A stretch of DNA of 64,000 nucleotides from Pseudomonas koreensis (GCF_025447595.1 NZ_JAOEJU010000007.1:157778-221777); one strand, 5' to 3'; positions 9,707 through 20,677 are shown, counted from the stretch's first letter. Made by a program: numbers and translations. Notes: generated by a model not told the origin, from the letters alone.

Positions 9707-11611
9707 ATGAGTGTGGAAACTCAAAAGGAAACCCTGGGCTTCCAGACCGAGGTGAAGCAACTGCTGCACCTCATGATCCATTCGCTGTATTCCAACAAGG
9801 AAATCTTCCTTCGCGAATTGATCTCGAACGCCTCTGACGCCGTCGACAAATTGCGCTTCGAAGCCCTGGCCAAGCCTGAGTTGCTCGAAGGTGGCGCTGA
9901 ACTGAAAATCCGTGTGAGCTTCGACAAGGACGCCAAGACCGTCACCCTCGAAGACAACGGCATCGGCATGAACCGTGACGATGTAATCGCCCACCTGGGG
10001 ACCATCGCCAAATCCGGCACCGCCGATTTCATGAAAAACCTGTCCGGCGATCAGAAGAAGGATTCGCACCTGATCGGTCAGTTCGGTGTGGGCTTCTACT
10101 CGGCCTTCATCGTCGCTGACAAAGTTGACGTGTATAGCCGTCGCGCCGGCACCGCTGCCAGCGAAGGCGTGCACTGGTCGTCGAAAGGCGAGGGCGAATT
10201 CGAAGTCGCCACCATCGACAAGCCAGAGCGCGGCACCCGCATCGTCCTGCACCTGAAATCCGGTGAAGACGAGTTCGCTGATGGCTGGCGCCTGCGTAAC
10301 ATCATCAAGAAGTACTCCGACCACATCGCGCTGCCGATCGAGCTGCCGAAAGAAGTGGCCGCTGCCGAAGGCGAAGAGCAGCCTGCGCAAGAATGGGAAA
10401 CCGTCAACCGCGCCAGCGCCCTGTGGACCCGTCCTCGCACCGAAGTGAAGGACGAGGAATACCAGGAGTTCTACAAACACATCGCCCACGACTTCGAAAA
10501 TCCGCTGTCGTGGAGCCACAACAAGGTCGAAGGCAAGCTTGAGTACAGTTCGCTGCTGTACGTGCCGGCCCGCGCACCGTTCGATCTGTACCAGCGTGAA
10601 GCGCCGAAAGGCCTGAAGCTGTACGTGCAGCGCGTGTTCGTGATGGATCAGGCCGAATCGTTCCTGCCGCTGTACCTGCGCTTCATCAAGGGCGTGGTCG
10701 ACTCCAACGACCTGTCGCTGAACGTGTCGCGGGAAATCCTGCAGAAAGACCCGATCATCGACTCGATGAAGTCGGCGCTGACCAAGCGTGTTCTGGACAT
10801 GCTGGAAAAACTGGCGAAGAACGAGCCTGAGCAATACAAGGGCTTCTGGAAAAACTTCGGTCAGGTCATGAAAGAAGGCCCGGCCGAAGATTTCGCCAAC
10901 AAGGAAAAAATTGCCGGTCTGCTGCGTTTCGCATCGACCAACGGTACCGACGGCGAACAGATCGTCGGTCTGGCCGAGTACCTGGCGCGCGCCAAGGAAG
11001 GTCAGGACAAGATCTACTACCTCACCGGCGAAACCTACGCGCAGGTCAAGAACAGCCCGCACCTGGAAGTCTTCCGCAAGAAAGGCATCGAAGTGCTGCT
11101 GTTGACCGACCGCATCGACGAGTGGCTGATGAGCTACCTCAGCGAGTTCGACGGCAAGAGCTTTGTCGACGTCGCGCGCGGTGACCTGGATCTGGGCAAC
11201 CTGGACTCGGAAGAGGACAAGAAGGCTGCAGAAGAAGTCGCCAAGTCGAAAGAAGGTCTGGTCGAGCGTCTGAAAACCGCACTGGGCGATTCCGTTGCCG
11301 AAGTCCGGGTTTCCCATCGCCTGACCGATTCGCCGGCCATTCTGGCTATCGGCGAGCAGGACCTGGGTCTGCAAATGCGTCAGATCCTCGAAGCCAGCGG
11401 GCAGAAGGTGCCGGATTCGAAGCCGATCTTTGAATTCAACCCGAGCCACCCGCTGATCGCGAAGCTCGACAACGAAACCAGCGAAGAGCGTTTTGGCGAC
11501 CTGTCGCACATCCTCTTCGACCAGGCCGCGCTGGCGGCTGGCGACAGCTTGAAAGACCCGGCCGCTTACGTGAGCCGCCTGAACAAGCTGCTGGTCGAGC
11601 TGTCCGCTTGA
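9707..11611 (+). CDS. htpG: Chaperone HtpG (Hsp90)
   Basis: Cytosolic ATP-dependent chaperone of 634 residues. The N-terminal GHKL ATPase domain has [11 protein letters not shown] (Asn41 binds Mg-ATP), DNGIGM and [11 protein letters not shown]; middle and C-terminal dimerisation domains follow. The start [12 protein letters not shown] is the family's usual N terminus and gives a 10-nt spacing to GGAG at 9693; the in-frame ATG at 9701 would leave only 4 nt. No obvious RpoH promoter could be assigned by eye. Confidence 0.97.
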   Translation: MSVETQKETLGFQTEVKQLLHLMIHSLYSNKEIFLRELISNASDAVDKLRFEALAKPELLEGGAELKIRVSFDKDAKTVTLEDNGIGMNRDDVIAHLGTIAKSGTADFMKNLSGDQKKDSHLIGQFGVGFYSAFIVADKVDVYSRRAGTAASEGVHWSSKGEGEFEVATIDKPERGTRIVLHLKSGEDEFADGWRLRNIIKKYSDHIALPIELPKEVAAAEGEEQPAQEWETVNRASALWTRPRTEVKDEEYQEFYKHIAHDFENPLSWSHNKVEGKLEYSSLLYVPARAPFDLYQREAPKGLKLYVQRVFVMDQAESFLPLYLRFIKGVVDSNDLSLNVSREILQKDPIIDSMKSALTKRVLDMLEKLAKNEPEQYKGFWKNFGQVMKEGPAEDFANKEKIAGLLRFASTNGTDGEQIVGLAEYLARAKEGQDKIYYLTGETYAQVKNSPHLEVFRKKGIEVLLLTDRIDEWLMSYLSEFDGKSFVDVARGDLDLGNLDSEEDKKAAEEVAKSKEGLVERLKTALGDSVAEVRVSHRLTDSPAILAIGEQDLGLQMRQILEASGQKVPDSKPIFEFNPSHPLIAKLDNETSEERFGDLSHILFDQAALAAGDSLKDPAAYVSRLNKLLVELSA

Positions 11612-11622
11612 TCAAACTGTAG

Positions 11623-11648
11623 AAAAACCCGCTTCGGCGGGTTTTTTC
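11623..11648 (+). terminator. Terminator of htpG
   Basis: AAAAACCCGC-ttcg-GCGGGTTTTTTC, 12 bases after the stop. Confidence 0.92.
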
Positions 11649-11679
11649 ATTCTGGTGTTCAACCAATCAGGAGTCAGAA

Positions 11680-12408
11680 ATGAGCCAAGTCACTGTACGT
11701 TCCGTGGTCTATCAGATTGACGGCCAGCCTTATGAAGGTCGCCTGGCGTTCGACGCCGAGCACAAAGGCGCGCGTCCGGGCCTGCTGATGGCGCCGAACT
11801 GGATGGGTGTCAGCGCTGGCGCTGAAGAGATCGCCAAATCGGTGGCGGCCAAGGGTTATGTGGTGCTGATCGCTGACGTGTACGGCCAGGCCGTGCGTCC
11901 GCAGAATGCCGATCAGGCTGGTGCGGCAATGATGCCGCTGAAGAATGACCGCGCGCAGCTGCGCAAGCGTATGCAGGCCGCGTTCGAACAATTGCAGAAG
12001 CAGGGCGAGGCGGCGGTCGATACCTCGAAACTGGCGGTGTTCGGTTTCTGCTTCGGCGGTTGCTGTGCGCTGGATCTGGCGCGCACCGGCGCTGCGGTGA
12101 AAGCGGCGGTGTCGTTCCACGGCACGCTGGATTCGCCGAACCCGGCCGATGCGAAGAACATCAAAGGCTCGGTGCTGGTACTGCACGGTGCTTCCGACCC
12201 GCTGGTGCCGAAAGAGCAGTTGCCGGCATTCGAGGACGAGATGAACGCGGCAGGCGTGGACTGGCAGTTGCTGAGCTACGGCGGCGCGGTGCACTCGTTC
12301 ACCGATCCGCACGCCAATGTACCGGGCAAGATGATGTACGACGCAAAGACCGCAGCGCGGGCGTTCAAGTCGATGCATGACTTGCTGGAAGAAGTGTTCA
12401 AGGGCTGA
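11680..12408 (+). CDS. Dienelactone hydrolase family protein
   Basis: 242-residue alpha/beta hydrolase. The nucleophile elbow is GFCFGG with Cys124, as in dienelactone hydrolases, rather than a Ser elbow. A DP motif (ASDPLVP) and a histidine in VHSFTDP complete the expected Cys-Asp-His triad. The true substrate is probably not a chlorinated dienelactone, since no aromatic-degradation genes are near. It follows htpG as in P. aeruginosa. A good AGGAG precedes the ATG. Confidence 0.88.
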   Translation: MSQVTVRSVVYQIDGQPYEGRLAFDAEHKGARPGLLMAPNWMGVSAGAEEIAKSVAAKGYVVLIADVYGQAVRPQNADQAGAAMMPLKNDRAQLRKRMQAAFEQLQKQGEAAVDTSKLAVFGFCFGGCCALDLARTGAAVKAAVSFHGTLDSPNPADAKNIKGSVLVLHGASDPLVPKEQLPAFEDEMNAAGVDWQLLSYGGAVHSFTDPHANVPGKMMYDAKTAARAFKSMHDLLEEVFKG

Positions 12409-12419
12409 ATCGGCTGAAC

Positions 12420-12446
12420 ACACTCCCACGCCTGGCGTGGGAGTGT
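12420..12446. terminator. Hairpin between convergent genes
   Basis: ACACTCCCACGCC-t-GGCGTGGGAGTGT lies between the dienelactone hydrolase stop and the convergent pirin stop; weak T-tract, probably bidirectional. Confidence 0.65.
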
Positions 12447-12450
12447 TGCT

Positions 12451-13341
12451 TTACAGCGGTGTCGGTTCGCTGCGCGATTTAGGCAGCTCGATCCGCTCGA
12501 CTTCCCCCGGCACCGTCGGCCAATCCCCGGCCGCCCACTTGCGCCGCGCCTCATCGATCGCTGCCGGATCGCTTGCGACAAAATTCCAGTTGATCCGCCG
12601 TGGCCCATCCAGTGGCGCACCACCGAACAACACCGCGTGGCTGTCGCTCTCGGCAAACAGGCTCATCTCTTCCCCGGCCGGCAACACTACCAGCGCATGG
12701 GGTTCGACCGCTTCGCCATTCAATTGCACATCACCGCTCAAGACATACAGCGCCCGTTCTTCATGCTCGGTCGGGATCAGCAGCGTGGTCGCGGTTTGCA
12801 ACTTCAGTTCGGCATACAACGTAGGAGAAAGCACCGGAACCGGTGATTCCAGGCAAAAGCCTGACCCGGCGATCATGCGGATCTGTACGCCAAGGTTATC
12901 GCTGACCGGCAAGGTCGCGGCCGGGTGGTGGCTGTAATGCCCCGGGCCTTGTTCGTGATCCTTGGGCGAGGCGAGCCAGATTTGCAGGCCGTGCATCTTG
13001 AAGCTTTGTTCCCATAGCGGTTCAGGCGTGCGTTCGACATGAGCGATCGCCGTGCCGGCCGTCATCCAGCTGACATCGCCGGCGCTGACCACTTGATCCG
13101 AGCCCAGGCTGTCCTTGTGCTGGATCTGCCCGTCGAACAAATACGTGAGGGTCGACAGACCGATGTGCGGGTGCTGTCGGATATTCATGCCTTTGCCCGC
13201 CGGATAAACCGTTTCGAGCATGTGGTCGAAAAACACGAAAGGCCCGACGCTGCGGCATTTGGCTGACGGCAGCGGGCGCAGAATCGGCTGGCCTTCGACG
13301 TCTTCGGCGCGCGGGCGGATGATCAGGGGTTGGGTATCCAT
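12451..13341 (-). CDS. Pirin family protein (bicupin)
   Basis: 296 residues with the N-terminal pirin cupin: GPFVFFDHM, HPHIGLSTLTYLFDG and HKDSLGS carry the His/Glu metal ligands. A C-terminal cupin (PVPVLSPTLY and onward) follows. Bacterial pirins such as YhhW act as quercetin 2,3-dioxygenases or as regulators of central metabolism; which applies here is unknown. It is followed on the same strand by nothing close, and by an OsmC protein upstream. Confidence 0.88.
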   Translation of the reverse strand: MDTQPLIIRPRAEDVEGQPILRPLPSAKCRSVGPFVFFDHMLETVYPAGKGMNIRQHPHIGLSTLTYLFDGQIQHKDSLGSDQVVSAGDVSWMTAGTAIAHVERTPEPLWEQSFKMHGLQIWLASPKDHEQGPGHYSHHPAATLPVSDNLGVQIRMIAGSGFCLESPVPVLSPTLYAELKLQTATTLLIPTEHEERALYVLSGDVQLNGEAVEPHALVVLPAGEEMSLFAESDSHAVLFGGAPLDGPRRINWNFVASDPAAIDEARRKWAAGDWPTVPGEVERIELPKSRSEPTPL

Positions 13342-13402
13342 GTTCCATTCCAGGCTGAGCGGGTGATGCGTGGAGCATAACCCGCCGGTGTCGTCGGGGT
13401 GA

Positions 13403-13819
13403 TTACTGGCTGTCGAAGCCGACTGGCGCGTGGGTTTCGATGGTGACTTCGCTGGTGGTCATCAGCTTGTGGATCGGGCAGCGGTCGGCAACACGCAGCA
13501 GTTCTTCGCGCTGGGCATCGGTGAGCACGCCTTTGAGGGTGAGGGTCACGTGCAGCGCGTATTTTCCTTTCTGTTCCTGGCTGTTGTCGCGTTTGACCTC
13601 AACGCCGACGCCGGTCAGCGGGATGTCCTTTTTCTTCGCGTACAGCTTCAGGGTCAGGGCCTTGCAGGCACCGAGGGCGGCGTCGAAGTAATCGTGCGGC
13701 TCCGGAGCCGAGCCTTCGCCGCCGGCAGTCGTCGGGACGTCTGTAAACAGCTCATGCTCATCGATCTGAACAGTGTGGCGAAAACCTTCGGCGGACACGG
13801 TATTGACGGTAACGGTCAT
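13403..13819 (-). CDS. OsmC family peroxiredoxin-like protein
   Basis: 138 residues from MTVTVNTV, the ATG behind GAGG; the frame runs 28 codons further upstream without support. OsmC/Ohr proteins reduce organic hydroperoxides with two cysteines. Here Cys lies in ALGACKALTLKLYAKK and in ADRCPIHK, the expected two positions. The sequence resembles the YhfA/OsmC-like branch more than Ohr. It lies 60 bases upstream of pirin on the same strand, so both may be cotranscribed. Confidence 0.85.
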   Translation of the reverse strand: MTVTVNTVSAEGFRHTVQIDEHELFTDVPTTAGGEGSAPEPHDYFDAALGACKALTLKLYAKKKDIPLTGVGVEVKRDNSQEQKGKYALHVTLTLKGVLTDAQREELLRVADRCPIHKLMTTSEVTIETHAPVGFDSQ

Positions 13820-13947
13820 GTGAACCTCGCAAGCTGTAGGAGTAGGGATTCGATCAAAAAAGACCTTGCAGGTATAGAGCATTCCCACACAGGCGCGTTC
13901 CACTTTCTTGCCGGGTGAACCCTCGTTGCCCGGCGAGGGTCTAGGCT

Positions 13948-15003
13948 ATGCCTGTCTGCCGGAGAATGCTTGTGTCCGTGTTTCGTTTGAGTCTTGCCTG
14001 CCTGATGGTTTTTACCGGCGTCGCCAGTGCCCGGGATTACACCTACAGTGACGCGCACCTGCATTACGTGGATTTTTTCCAGGAAACCGCCGGCATGCCG
14101 AAATTGCTGACGGCCATGAAGGAAAACTCCATCGAGCACGTGATGATTTCCGGCATTCCCGTGGCGAAGAAATGGCACGAAGACGAGCCGAAGCGTCCGC
14201 GTTACTACGCCGGCGATGACGCCGATGCCTATTGGTACAGCGCGACTGACGTGATCGTCGCCGACGCGGTGCAGAAGCTGACACCTGAGCAACGCCAGTA
14301 CTTTCACCCGTTTCTTTCAGGCTTCAACCCCAACGACAAGAACTCCGCCGCGCACATCCAGCGCATGCTCGATCTGTATCCCGGCTTGTGGCAGGGCATC
14401 GGCGAGGTATTCACCCGTCACGACGACCTCACGGCACTCACCTCGGGTGACACGCCACGCGCCAACAACGAGGCCATGACCCGCATCTATCACCTGGCCG
14501 CCGAAAACGATCTGCCGGTGATGCTGCATTCCAACATCACCTCCAAGCGTGAGAAGAATCCGCTGTACCTGAAGGAAATCGAAGAGCCGCTGCGTAATCA
14601 TCCGCACACCCGGTTTATCTGGGCGCATGCCGGCACCAGCGCCGAAATCCATCGTCATCAGACGCAGCTGGATTTTCTGCTGCCGACCCTGACGCGAATG
14701 CTGGAGGCGTACCCGAACCTGTTCATTGATCTGTCGTGGAGCCTGCTGACGCCTTATCTGCTGGACGAAAAGGGTCAGCCGCGAGCGGAGTGGGTGCAAC
14801 TGGTGGAGCGCTATCCGGATCGTTTCATGATCGGTTCGGACGTGGTCGGGCGATTCAACAAGCTCGGCAAGGAAATCCACGGCTTCAAGCCGTTTCTCGA
14901 TGCATTGCCTGAGGCGGTCGCGAAAAAAGTCGCACGGGACAACTTCCTGGCGATCTTGCCGCGAACAGCGCTCAAGTCCGGCAAACCCGCGCTGAATCGT
15001 TAA
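13948..15003 (+). CDS. Secreted amidohydrolase family protein
   Basis: 351 residues. An N-terminal signal peptide ends near VASA. After it come [11 protein letters not shown] with the metal-binding HxH, MLHSNIT and [11 protein letters not shown], and a late Asp in GSDVVG, i.e. the amidohydrolase_2/TIM-barrel ligand set. Activity and substrate are unknown. The start is ambiguous: ATG 13948 has GAGGG at 8 nt, but GTG 13972 has GGAG at 7 nt and gives a tidier signal peptide ([11 protein letters not shown]). It is probably periplasmic. Confidence 0.78.
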   Translation: MPVCRRMLVSVFRLSLACLMVFTGVASARDYTYSDAHLHYVDFFQETAGMPKLLTAMKENSIEHVMISGIPVAKKWHEDEPKRPRYYAGDDADAYWYSATDVIVADAVQKLTPEQRQYFHPFLSGFNPNDKNSAAHIQRMLDLYPGLWQGIGEVFTRHDDLTALTSGDTPRANNEAMTRIYHLAAENDLPVMLHSNITSKREKNPLYLKEIEEPLRNHPHTRFIWAHAGTSAEIHRHQTQLDFLLPTLTRMLEAYPNLFIDLSWSLLTPYLLDEKGQPRAEWVQLVERYPDRFMIGSDVVGRFNKLGKEIHGFKPFLDALPEAVAKKVARDNFLAILPRTALKSGKPALNR

Positions 15004-15133
15004 TGCGCCAGGTTCGAAGTATCGAGGCCTTTTGATATCACGTTTTGGTCTTACGCAATTTTCCAAAGGGCCGATACCTTCTAGAGCAACCAGCTGCAGG
15101 GTTGATGCAGCGCTTTTGGAAGGAACCAGAGCA

Positions 15134-16759
15134 ATGAGTATCCGTAGTCTCAATATTGCGCCCCGGGCCGGGCTGGGTTTTGGCGTGCTGGCGCTGATGG
15201 TGTTTGCCCTTGGGGCGTTTGCCCTGCTGCAGATGTCGAACATGCGCGCGCAGTCCGACGAGGTCGACAATAACTGGCTGCCCAGCGTGATGGCGGTGGG
15301 CGAGATGAGCCAGGACATGTTGCGCCTGCGCGCGCTGACCATGCGTCTGTTGCTCAATCGCGACCCGCAGGCGCTGGATCAGAATGTCGCCAAGCTCAAT
15401 GATCTGCGCGGTGTGCTGAGCGAAGCCCAGCAACGTTACGACATCCTGATCGTATTGCCCGAAGAGCGCGCGCTGTTCGACCGCTTCAAGGTTGCCGAAC
15501 ACAAGTACCTGGAGCTTCAGGCGCAGGTGATGACGTTATCCGTTCAGGGACGAGTGGAGGAGGCGGCGGCCATTCTCAACGGGCAGATGAGCCCGCTGGC
15601 GGATGAAATTGCAGTGAGCCTGCGTGAGCTGGTCGAGCTGAACAAGCACAACGCCAACCTCGCAACCGAGGCGGCACGGCTGGTGTTCACTAATTCGCGG
15701 GTGTGGGTCGGGGTGATGATCGGCATTACCGCGCTGATTACCATTGCGCTGGCGTTGTTGCTGACCCGCAGCATCGTGCTGCCGCTGTCGCAATCGCTCA
15801 ATGTCGCGGAAGTGGTGGCCGGCGGCGATCTGACCGGGGATATCAGCATTTCCGGCAGGGATGAACCGGCGCGGCTGCTGCACGCGCTCAAGAGCATGCA
15901 GCACAACCTGCGCGATACCATCCGCCGGATCTCGGAGTCCTCCAGTCAACTGGCCTCGGCGTCAGAGGAGTTGAGTTGCGTCACCGAGGATGCGACGCGG
16001 GGGCTGCACCAGCAGAGTCTGGAAATTGAACAGGCCGCCACGGCGGTCAATCAGATGACCGCCGCCGTGGAGGAGGTGGCGAGCAATGCCGTTGCGACTT
16101 CCGAGGCTTCCCGTGAGTCTGATCGCATTGCCCAGCATGGTCGCGAGCAGGTCCAGCAGACCGTGTCGTCCATCGAGTTGCTGGCGGACGATGTCACGGC
16201 GAATGCCACGCAGGTAGAGGAGCTGGCGCAGAAGGTCTACAGCATCAGCAAGGTGCTGGATGTGATCCGCTCGATTGCCGAGCAGACCAACCTGCTGGCA
16301 TTGAATGCGGCGATCGAGGCCGCGCGTGCGGGGGATGCCGGGCGGGGTTTTGCGGTGGTTGCGGATGAGGTGCGGGCGCTGGCCCATCGCACTCAGCAGT
16401 CGACGCAGGAAATCGAACAGATGATCGGCGGCATCCAGCAGGGCACCGATTCGGCGGTCAGCTCGATGCAGCAGAGCAACGTTCGGGCGCGCTCGACGCT
16501 GGAGCTGGCGAAGGCCGCCGGCGTGGCGTTGGAGGAAATAGCTTCGGCGTTCACCCTGATCAACGAGCGCAACCTGGTGATCGCCAGTGCGTCGGAAGAG
16601 CAGGCGGCCGTGGCGCGGGAGGTCGATCGCAACCTGATGAACATTCGTGATCTGGCCATGCAGACCTCGGCGGGGGCCAATCAGACCAGCGCTGCGAGTC
16701 AGGAGCTGTCGCGGCTGGCGGTGGACCTGAACAGCATGGTCGCCAAGTTCTCGGTCTGA
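15134..16759 (+). CDS. Methyl-accepting chemotaxis protein
   Basis: 541-residue transmembrane chemoreceptor. TM1 (about 12-32) is followed by a periplasmic four-helix-bundle-like sensor (about 35-185), TM2 (about 190-212), HAMP (about 213-265) and a cytoplasmic signalling domain. The hairpin tip at about 378-418 carries [18 protein letters not shown] and [13 protein letters not shown], which contact CheA/CheW. The start MSIRSLN follows AGGAA; 34 further in-frame codons upstream are unlikely. No C-terminal CheR-docking pentapeptide is seen. Ligand unknown. Confidence 0.93.
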   Translation: MSIRSLNIAPRAGLGFGVLALMVFALGAFALLQMSNMRAQSDEVDNNWLPSVMAVGEMSQDMLRLRALTMRLLLNRDPQALDQNVAKLNDLRGVLSEAQQRYDILIVLPEERALFDRFKVAEHKYLELQAQVMTLSVQGRVEEAAAILNGQMSPLADEIAVSLRELVELNKHNANLATEAARLVFTNSRVWVGVMIGITALITIALALLLTRSIVLPLSQSLNVAEVVAGGDLTGDISISGRDEPARLLHALKSMQHNLRDTIRRISESSSQLASASEELSCVTEDATRGLHQQSLEIEQAATAVNQMTAAVEEVASNAVATSEASRESDRIAQHGREQVQQTVSSIELLADDVTANATQVEELAQKVYSISKVLDVIRSIAEQTNLLALNAAIEAARAGDAGRGFAVVADEVRALAHRTQQSTQEIEQMIGGIQQGTDSAVSSMQQSNVRARSTLELAKAAGVALEEIASAFTLINERNLVIASASEEQAAVAREVDRNLMNIRDLAMQTSAGANQTSAASQELSRLAVDLNSMVAKFSV

Positions 16760-16776
16760 TCGGCGTTCGACAGGCG

Positions 16777-16805
16777 AAAAAAAGCCCCGCATTTGCGGGG
16801 CTTTT
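16777..16805. terminator. Bidirectional terminator
   Basis: AAAAAAAGCCCCGC-attt-GCGGGGCTTTT between the convergent chemoreceptor and DUF3108 genes. Confidence 0.9.
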
Positions 16806-16812
16806 CGTTGAA

Positions 16813-17526
16813 TCAGCTGCCTTTGACCGTCTTGCCGTTGACCGTGCCGTCGAGGAGCATGATGTTGTACTCCTTGCCGTCGGTTTCGACCTGTTGCAGA
16901 CGAACCAGCAGGTAATCCCAGTCCTTGGCGAACCACAGGACGGTGATGCGTTTGCTTTGTGTCGGATCGCGGACGCGCTCGACCTTGATCGCATCGATCT
17001 GGCCAGCCTTGGTTTCGACTTTCTCCGAACCCAGCACGCGGAAGTCGTAAGTATCGACTTCGCCATCATCGACCACCTGATAGCTCATGCTTTTCTTGCC
17101 GGCGGCCACATCATGCTGCAGCGCCAGTTGATAGGTGGATTTGTCGACCATGCCGCGGTTGAGCGGGATTTTCACCGCGTCGCCGCGATCGGTGCCGGTC
17201 ACCAGCTTGTTGGCCCAGTCGAAGTCCAGGTCAGCCTTTTTCGCCTTGCCCAGACCACCGCGTTCGAAGTGGTAGGACTGTGGCAGCAGGGTGTCCTTGT
17301 CCAGGGTCAGGGTGCTTTCCTCGGACAGGCTGGCAATCATCATCGAGGCCTTGAAGCTGAGCTTCCAGACGCCGTTGGCTTGTTTGGTCAGACTACGCTC
17401 GGCGGTGCCGCTCATGGGCAATTGCTTCCAGTCGGCGGTGTAGCTGGCGGAGAACGGTTGAAGGTCTGCTGCCTGGGCGAAAGGCAGGGCGAGCAGAGCG
17501 CAAGCGAAGAGCAGGGCGCGACGCAT
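16813..17526 (-). CDS. DUF3108 domain-containing periplasmic protein
   Basis: 237 residues with a signal peptide ending near AQAA. The mature part contains FSASYTADWKQLPMSG and a run of beta strands, typical of DUF3108 proteins, which resemble LolA/MucB-like lipid- or envelope-related folds but have no proven role. It is transcribed just after purN (8-base gap), as in P. aeruginosa (PA0943), so it is probably the third gene of the purM-purN operon. Confidence 0.85.
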   Translation of the reverse strand: MRRALLFACALLALPFAQAADLQPFSASYTADWKQLPMSGTAERSLTKQANGVWKLSFKASMMIASLSEESTLTLDKDTLLPQSYHFERGGLGKAKKADLDFDWANKLVTGTDRGDAVKIPLNRGMVDKSTYQLALQHDVAAGKKSMSYQVVDDGEVDTYDFRVLGSEKVETKAGQIDAIKVERVRDPTQSKRITVLWFAKDWDYLLVRLQQVETDGKEYNIMLLDGTVNGKTVKGS

Positions 17527-17534
17527 AAAATCTC

Positions 17535-18185
17535 CTAGTTTCGAATCAAGTGACCGCTGGCCCCAAGTAACTGGCCATCCAGTAAAGCACCTTGCTCGCC
17601 GAGGCTCAGCCGTCCTTCGGCGAACCAGCGTACGGCCATCGGGTAGATCAGGTGTTCCTGAACGTGAACCCGTTGCGCCAGACTTTGCGGCGAATCGTGC
17701 AACTCTACCGGTATTACTGCCTGTACGACCAGTGGTCCGCCATCGAGTTCCTCGGTGACGAAGTGCACGGAGCAGCCGTGTTCGGCGTCGCCGGCTTCCA
17801 GCGCGCGCTGATGCGTGTGTAACCCTTTGTATTTGGGTAGCAGCGACGGGTGGATGTTGAGCAGGCGACCCTGGTAGTGACGGACGAAGTCAGCGCTGAG
17901 AATGCGCATGAAGCCGGCCAGTACCACGAGTGTGGGGTTGAATTCGTCGATCAGTTCGATCAGAGCGGTATCGAAGGCCTCGCGGCCCTCGAATCCCTTG
18001 TGATCCAGCGAGCGGGTGGCGATCCCCGCGTCACTGGCGCGTTGCAGGCCGTAGGCGTCGGCGCGGTTGGAAATCACCGCAGCGATGCGGACCGGGCTGT
18101 CGCCGGTCCGCGTGCTGTCGATCAGGGCCTGCAAGTTACTGCCGGTGCCGGACAACAGCACCACGACATCACAGGTCTGGGACAT
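17535..18185 (-). CDS. purN: Phosphoribosylglycinamide formyltransferase 1 (GART)
   Basis: Third step of de novo purine synthesis: formylates GAR using 10-formyltetrahydrofolate. The 216 residues carry VLLSGTGSNLQAL for phosphate binding and the catalytic Asn-x-His in LLNIHPSLLP with Asp in TEELDGG. The start MSQTCDVV overlaps the purM stop by one base (TGATG); a longer upstream frame lies inside purM. Confidence 0.96.
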   Translation of the reverse strand: MSQTCDVVVLLSGTGSNLQALIDSTRTGDSPVRIAAVISNRADAYGLQRASDAGIATRSLDHKGFEGREAFDTALIELIDEFNPTLVVLAGFMRILSADFVRHYQGRLLNIHPSLLPKYKGLHTHQRALEAGDAEHGCSVHFVTEELDGGPLVVQAVIPVELHDSPQSLAQRVHVQEHLIYPMAVRWFAEGRLSLGEQGALLDGQLLGASGHLIRN

Positions 18186-19243
18186 CAGTGAGCCTTGAGG
18201 TTCTTCAGTTCGACCTGGGCCGCGCCTTCGGCAGCGACAGCGATCTGACCGATGACCCAAGGCTGTTCGCCGGCGTCACGCAGGGTGTTCAGGGCAACTT
18301 CAACGTGCTCCTGAGCCACGCAGATCACCATGCCCACGCCGCAGTTCAGAACGCGGTGCATCTCGGTTTCGTCGACGTTGCCTTTCTCTTGCAGCCAGTC
18401 GAAGACGGCCGGGCGGTTCCAGCTGGCCACGTCAACCACGGCTTGAGCGCCTTTCGGCAGAACGCGCGGGATGTTGTCGAGCAGGCCGCCACCGGTGATG
18501 TGGGCCATGGCTTTGACAGCGCCGGTGTCCTTGATCAGCTTGAGCAGCGGCTTCACGTAGATGCGGGTCGGGGCCATCAGCAGTTCGGTCAGCGGCTTGC
18601 CGTCGAGCTGAACGGTTTCGATGTCGGCACCGGACACTTCGATGATCTTGCGGATCAGCGAGTAGCCGTTGGAGTGCGGGCCGGACGATGGCAGGGCGAT
18701 CAGGGCATCACCGGTGGCGACTTTCGAGCCGTCGATGATTTCGGCTTTTTCCACGACGCCGACGCAGAAGCCGGCCAGGTCGTAATCTTCGCCTTCGTAC
18801 ATGCCAGGCATTTCAGCGGTTTCGCCGCCGACCAGCGAGCAGCCAGCCAGTTCGCAGCCTGCACCGATGCCGGTGACCACGGTGGCGGCTACGTCGACGT
18901 TCAGCTTGCCGGTGGCGTAGTAGTCGAGGAAGAACAGCGGCTCGGCGCCGCACACCACCAGATCGTTGACGCACATGGCGACCAGGTCCTGGCCGATGCT
19001 GTCGTGCTTGTTCAGGTTCAGCGCCAGACGCAGCTTGGTGCCGACGCCGTCAGTACCGGAAACCAGCACCGGCTGTTTGTAACCGGCCGGGATCTCGCAG
19101 AGGGCGCCGAAACCGCCCAGGCCGCCCATGACTTCCGGGCGCGCAGTGCGCTTGGCGACGCTCTTGATGCGTTCGACCAATGCTTCACCGGCGTCGATGT
19201 CTACACCGGCGTCCTTGTAGCTCAGGGAGGGTTGCTTGCTCAT
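18185..19243 (-). CDS. purM: Phosphoribosylformylglycinamidine cyclo-ligase (AIR synthetase)
   Basis: ATP-dependent ring closure of FGAM to AIR in purine synthesis. The 352 residues contain [46 protein letters not shown] and GPHSNGYSL, the expected PurM signatures. The start MSKQPSLSY is the family's N terminus and follows AGGCCTGG-type bases poorly matching a ribosome binding site; the longer frame has no better one. First gene of purM-purN-DUF3108. Confidence 0.96.
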   Translation of the reverse strand: MSKQPSLSYKDAGVDIDAGEALVERIKSVAKRTARPEVMGGLGGFGALCEIPAGYKQPVLVSGTDGVGTKLRLALNLNKHDSIGQDLVAMCVNDLVVCGAEPLFFLDYYATGKLNVDVAATVVTGIGAGCELAGCSLVGGETAEMPGMYEGEDYDLAGFCVGVVEKAEIIDGSKVATGDALIALPSSGPHSNGYSLIRKIIEVSGADIETVQLDGKPLTELLMAPTRIYVKPLLKLIKDTGAVKAMAHITGGGLLDNIPRVLPKGAQAVVDVASWNRPAVFDWLQEKGNVDETEMHRVLNCGVGMVICVAQEHVEVALNTLRDAGEQPWVIGQIAVAAEGAAQVELKNLKAH

Positions 19244-19618
19244 GATCCAGGCCTTTAGGGGAGGGGATTCAGGGGTAACGACCGAGTTCAGCGGGAGCGC
19301 CGAATCCGACAGGGGCGATTGCCTCACGCGAAGTTCGGGGTGCCCGGCTGTTGCCGGTCTGCGAAGGCGCGCGATTTTATCAGGCTTGAGGGGCAGCGGC
19401 CATCCTCACGCCGACGGGCAGGGGCATATCGATGGAAAAATTTTGCAATTGACGCTGTGGATGACATCACGGGTGCCTGTATAAGGAACCGTCTATCGTT
19501 AGGACTGTGCAAAAACTTACCGACCGCGTGTGAATGTTTTGCGACGGCCTGTGGTCACAGGCTTGCCACAACGGTACACGCGGCCTGTTCCAGCCGCTCT
19601 TGTCGACGGGAATTCTCC
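19244..19618. promoter_or_regulatory. Divergent intergenic region purM / DUF2066
   Basis: 375 bases holding the promoters of two divergent transcripts. The only clear symmetric element is GCCTGTG-gt-CACAGGC at 19547-19562, about 57 bases before the DUF2066 start. I see no convincing PurR-type box and no RNA gene. Confidence 0.4.
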
Positions 19619-20677
19619 ATGCGTTTTTGTAAATTGCTGTTAGTAGGTGGCTTGTCTCTGATCAGCCTGGCGACTCAGGCCGAAAACGTCAAAGGTCTTT
19701 ATCAGGTACGCGAACCGGTCACTGGTCAGTCGCCAGAAGAGCGCGATCGCGCGACCCAGGCTGCGCTGGATACGCTGGTGCTGCGCCTGACCGGCGACCC
19801 GAAAGCCCCGCAGAACCCGGGGCTGGCGCCGGTTCGCAAGGACCCGCAGCAGATCATCAGCCAGTTCGGTTTCGATGCCGGGCCGCCGGAAGTACTGAAA
19901 GTCGATTTCGATCCGGGAACCACCGAGCAGGCGTTGCGCCGCGCCGGGCTGTCGCTGTGGGGCGCCAATCGGCCCTCGATCTTGAGCTGGTGGCTGAATG
20001 ATTCAACTGAAGGCTCGAGTCTGGTGGGTGACGGTCAGGCCAGTGCCGCGCCTTTGCGCCGTGCCGCCCAGCACCGTGGGTTGCCGTTGCGCCTGCCGTT
20101 GGCGGACTTGAGCGAGCAATTGGTTGCCACGGCACCAGCGCTCGAAGGAGCCGACCCGGCCCCGTTGCGTAACGTTTCCGAGCGCTACAACGCAGATGCC
20201 TTGCTCGCGGTGCACGCCCGCGAGGAAGGCGGGCAATGGCAAGCCAAATGGCAATTGTGGCTGGGCGACAAAAAAGAGGCGGGCAACGTACAGGGCGCGG
20301 ATCAGGCAGCTGTAGCAGACGCGGTGATGCTGGCGGTCACTGAACGTCTGGCGCCACGTTTTGTGGCCAAACCGGGTGCGTCCGGCCAGCAGACCCTGGA
20401 GGTGCATGGCATGAATCTGGAGCACTACGCGGTGCTGCTGCGGTTACTCGAACCGTTTGGCGTGCGTCTGCAAAGTGTCGATGCCGATCGCATCCTGTAT
20501 CGGGTCAATGGCAGTGCTGATCAGTTGCGAGCGCAGTTGTCGCTGGCGAAGCTGCAGGAACTGCCGGCCGAGACGCCGGCTCCGGTCGCTGCGCCGCAAC
20601 CTGCGGTCGCCGGGGTGCCGTCAGTCGTTGCGCCGACGCCGACACCGGTGGCGCCGTCCTTGCGGTTCCGCTGGTAG
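19619..20677 (+). CDS. DUF2066 domain-containing periplasmic protein
   Basis: 352 residues from MRFCKLLLVGG with a signal peptide cleaved near TQAEN. The mature N-terminal part (GLYQVREPVTGQSPEERD, LRLTGDP) matches DUF2066. The C terminus is Pro/Ala-rich (roughly 320-345), as in flexible tails. Function unknown. It is followed at 35 bases by the PerM-like permease gene, an arrangement kept in P. aeruginosa (PA0946 onward). About 100 upstream in-frame codons are not supported. Confidence 0.8.
   Translation: MRFCKLLLVGGLSLISLATQAENVKGLYQVREPVTGQSPEERDRATQAALDTLVLRLTGDPKAPQNPGLAPVRKDPQQIISQFGFDAGPPEVLKVDFDPGTTEQALRRAGLSLWGANRPSILSWWLNDSTEGSSLVGDGQASAAPLRRAAQHRGLPLRLPLADLSEQLVATAPALEGADPAPLRNVSERYNADALLAVHAREEGGQWQAKWQLWLGDKKEAGNVQGADQAAVADAVMLAVTERLAPRFVAKPGASGQQTLEVHGMNLEHYAVLLRLLEPFGVRLQSVDADRILYRVNGSADQLRAQLSLAKLQELPAETPAPVAAPQPAVAGVPSVVAPTPTPVAPSLRFRW

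Noticed and set aside
9341..11509. 722-codon minus-strand frame across htpG
   Set aside because: Antisense shadow; low-complexity translation with no family resemblance.
15032..15133. N-terminal extension of the chemoreceptor
   Set aside because: Residues before MSIRSLN are not a signal or TM sequence and lack a ribosome binding site; AGGAA precedes the chosen ATG.
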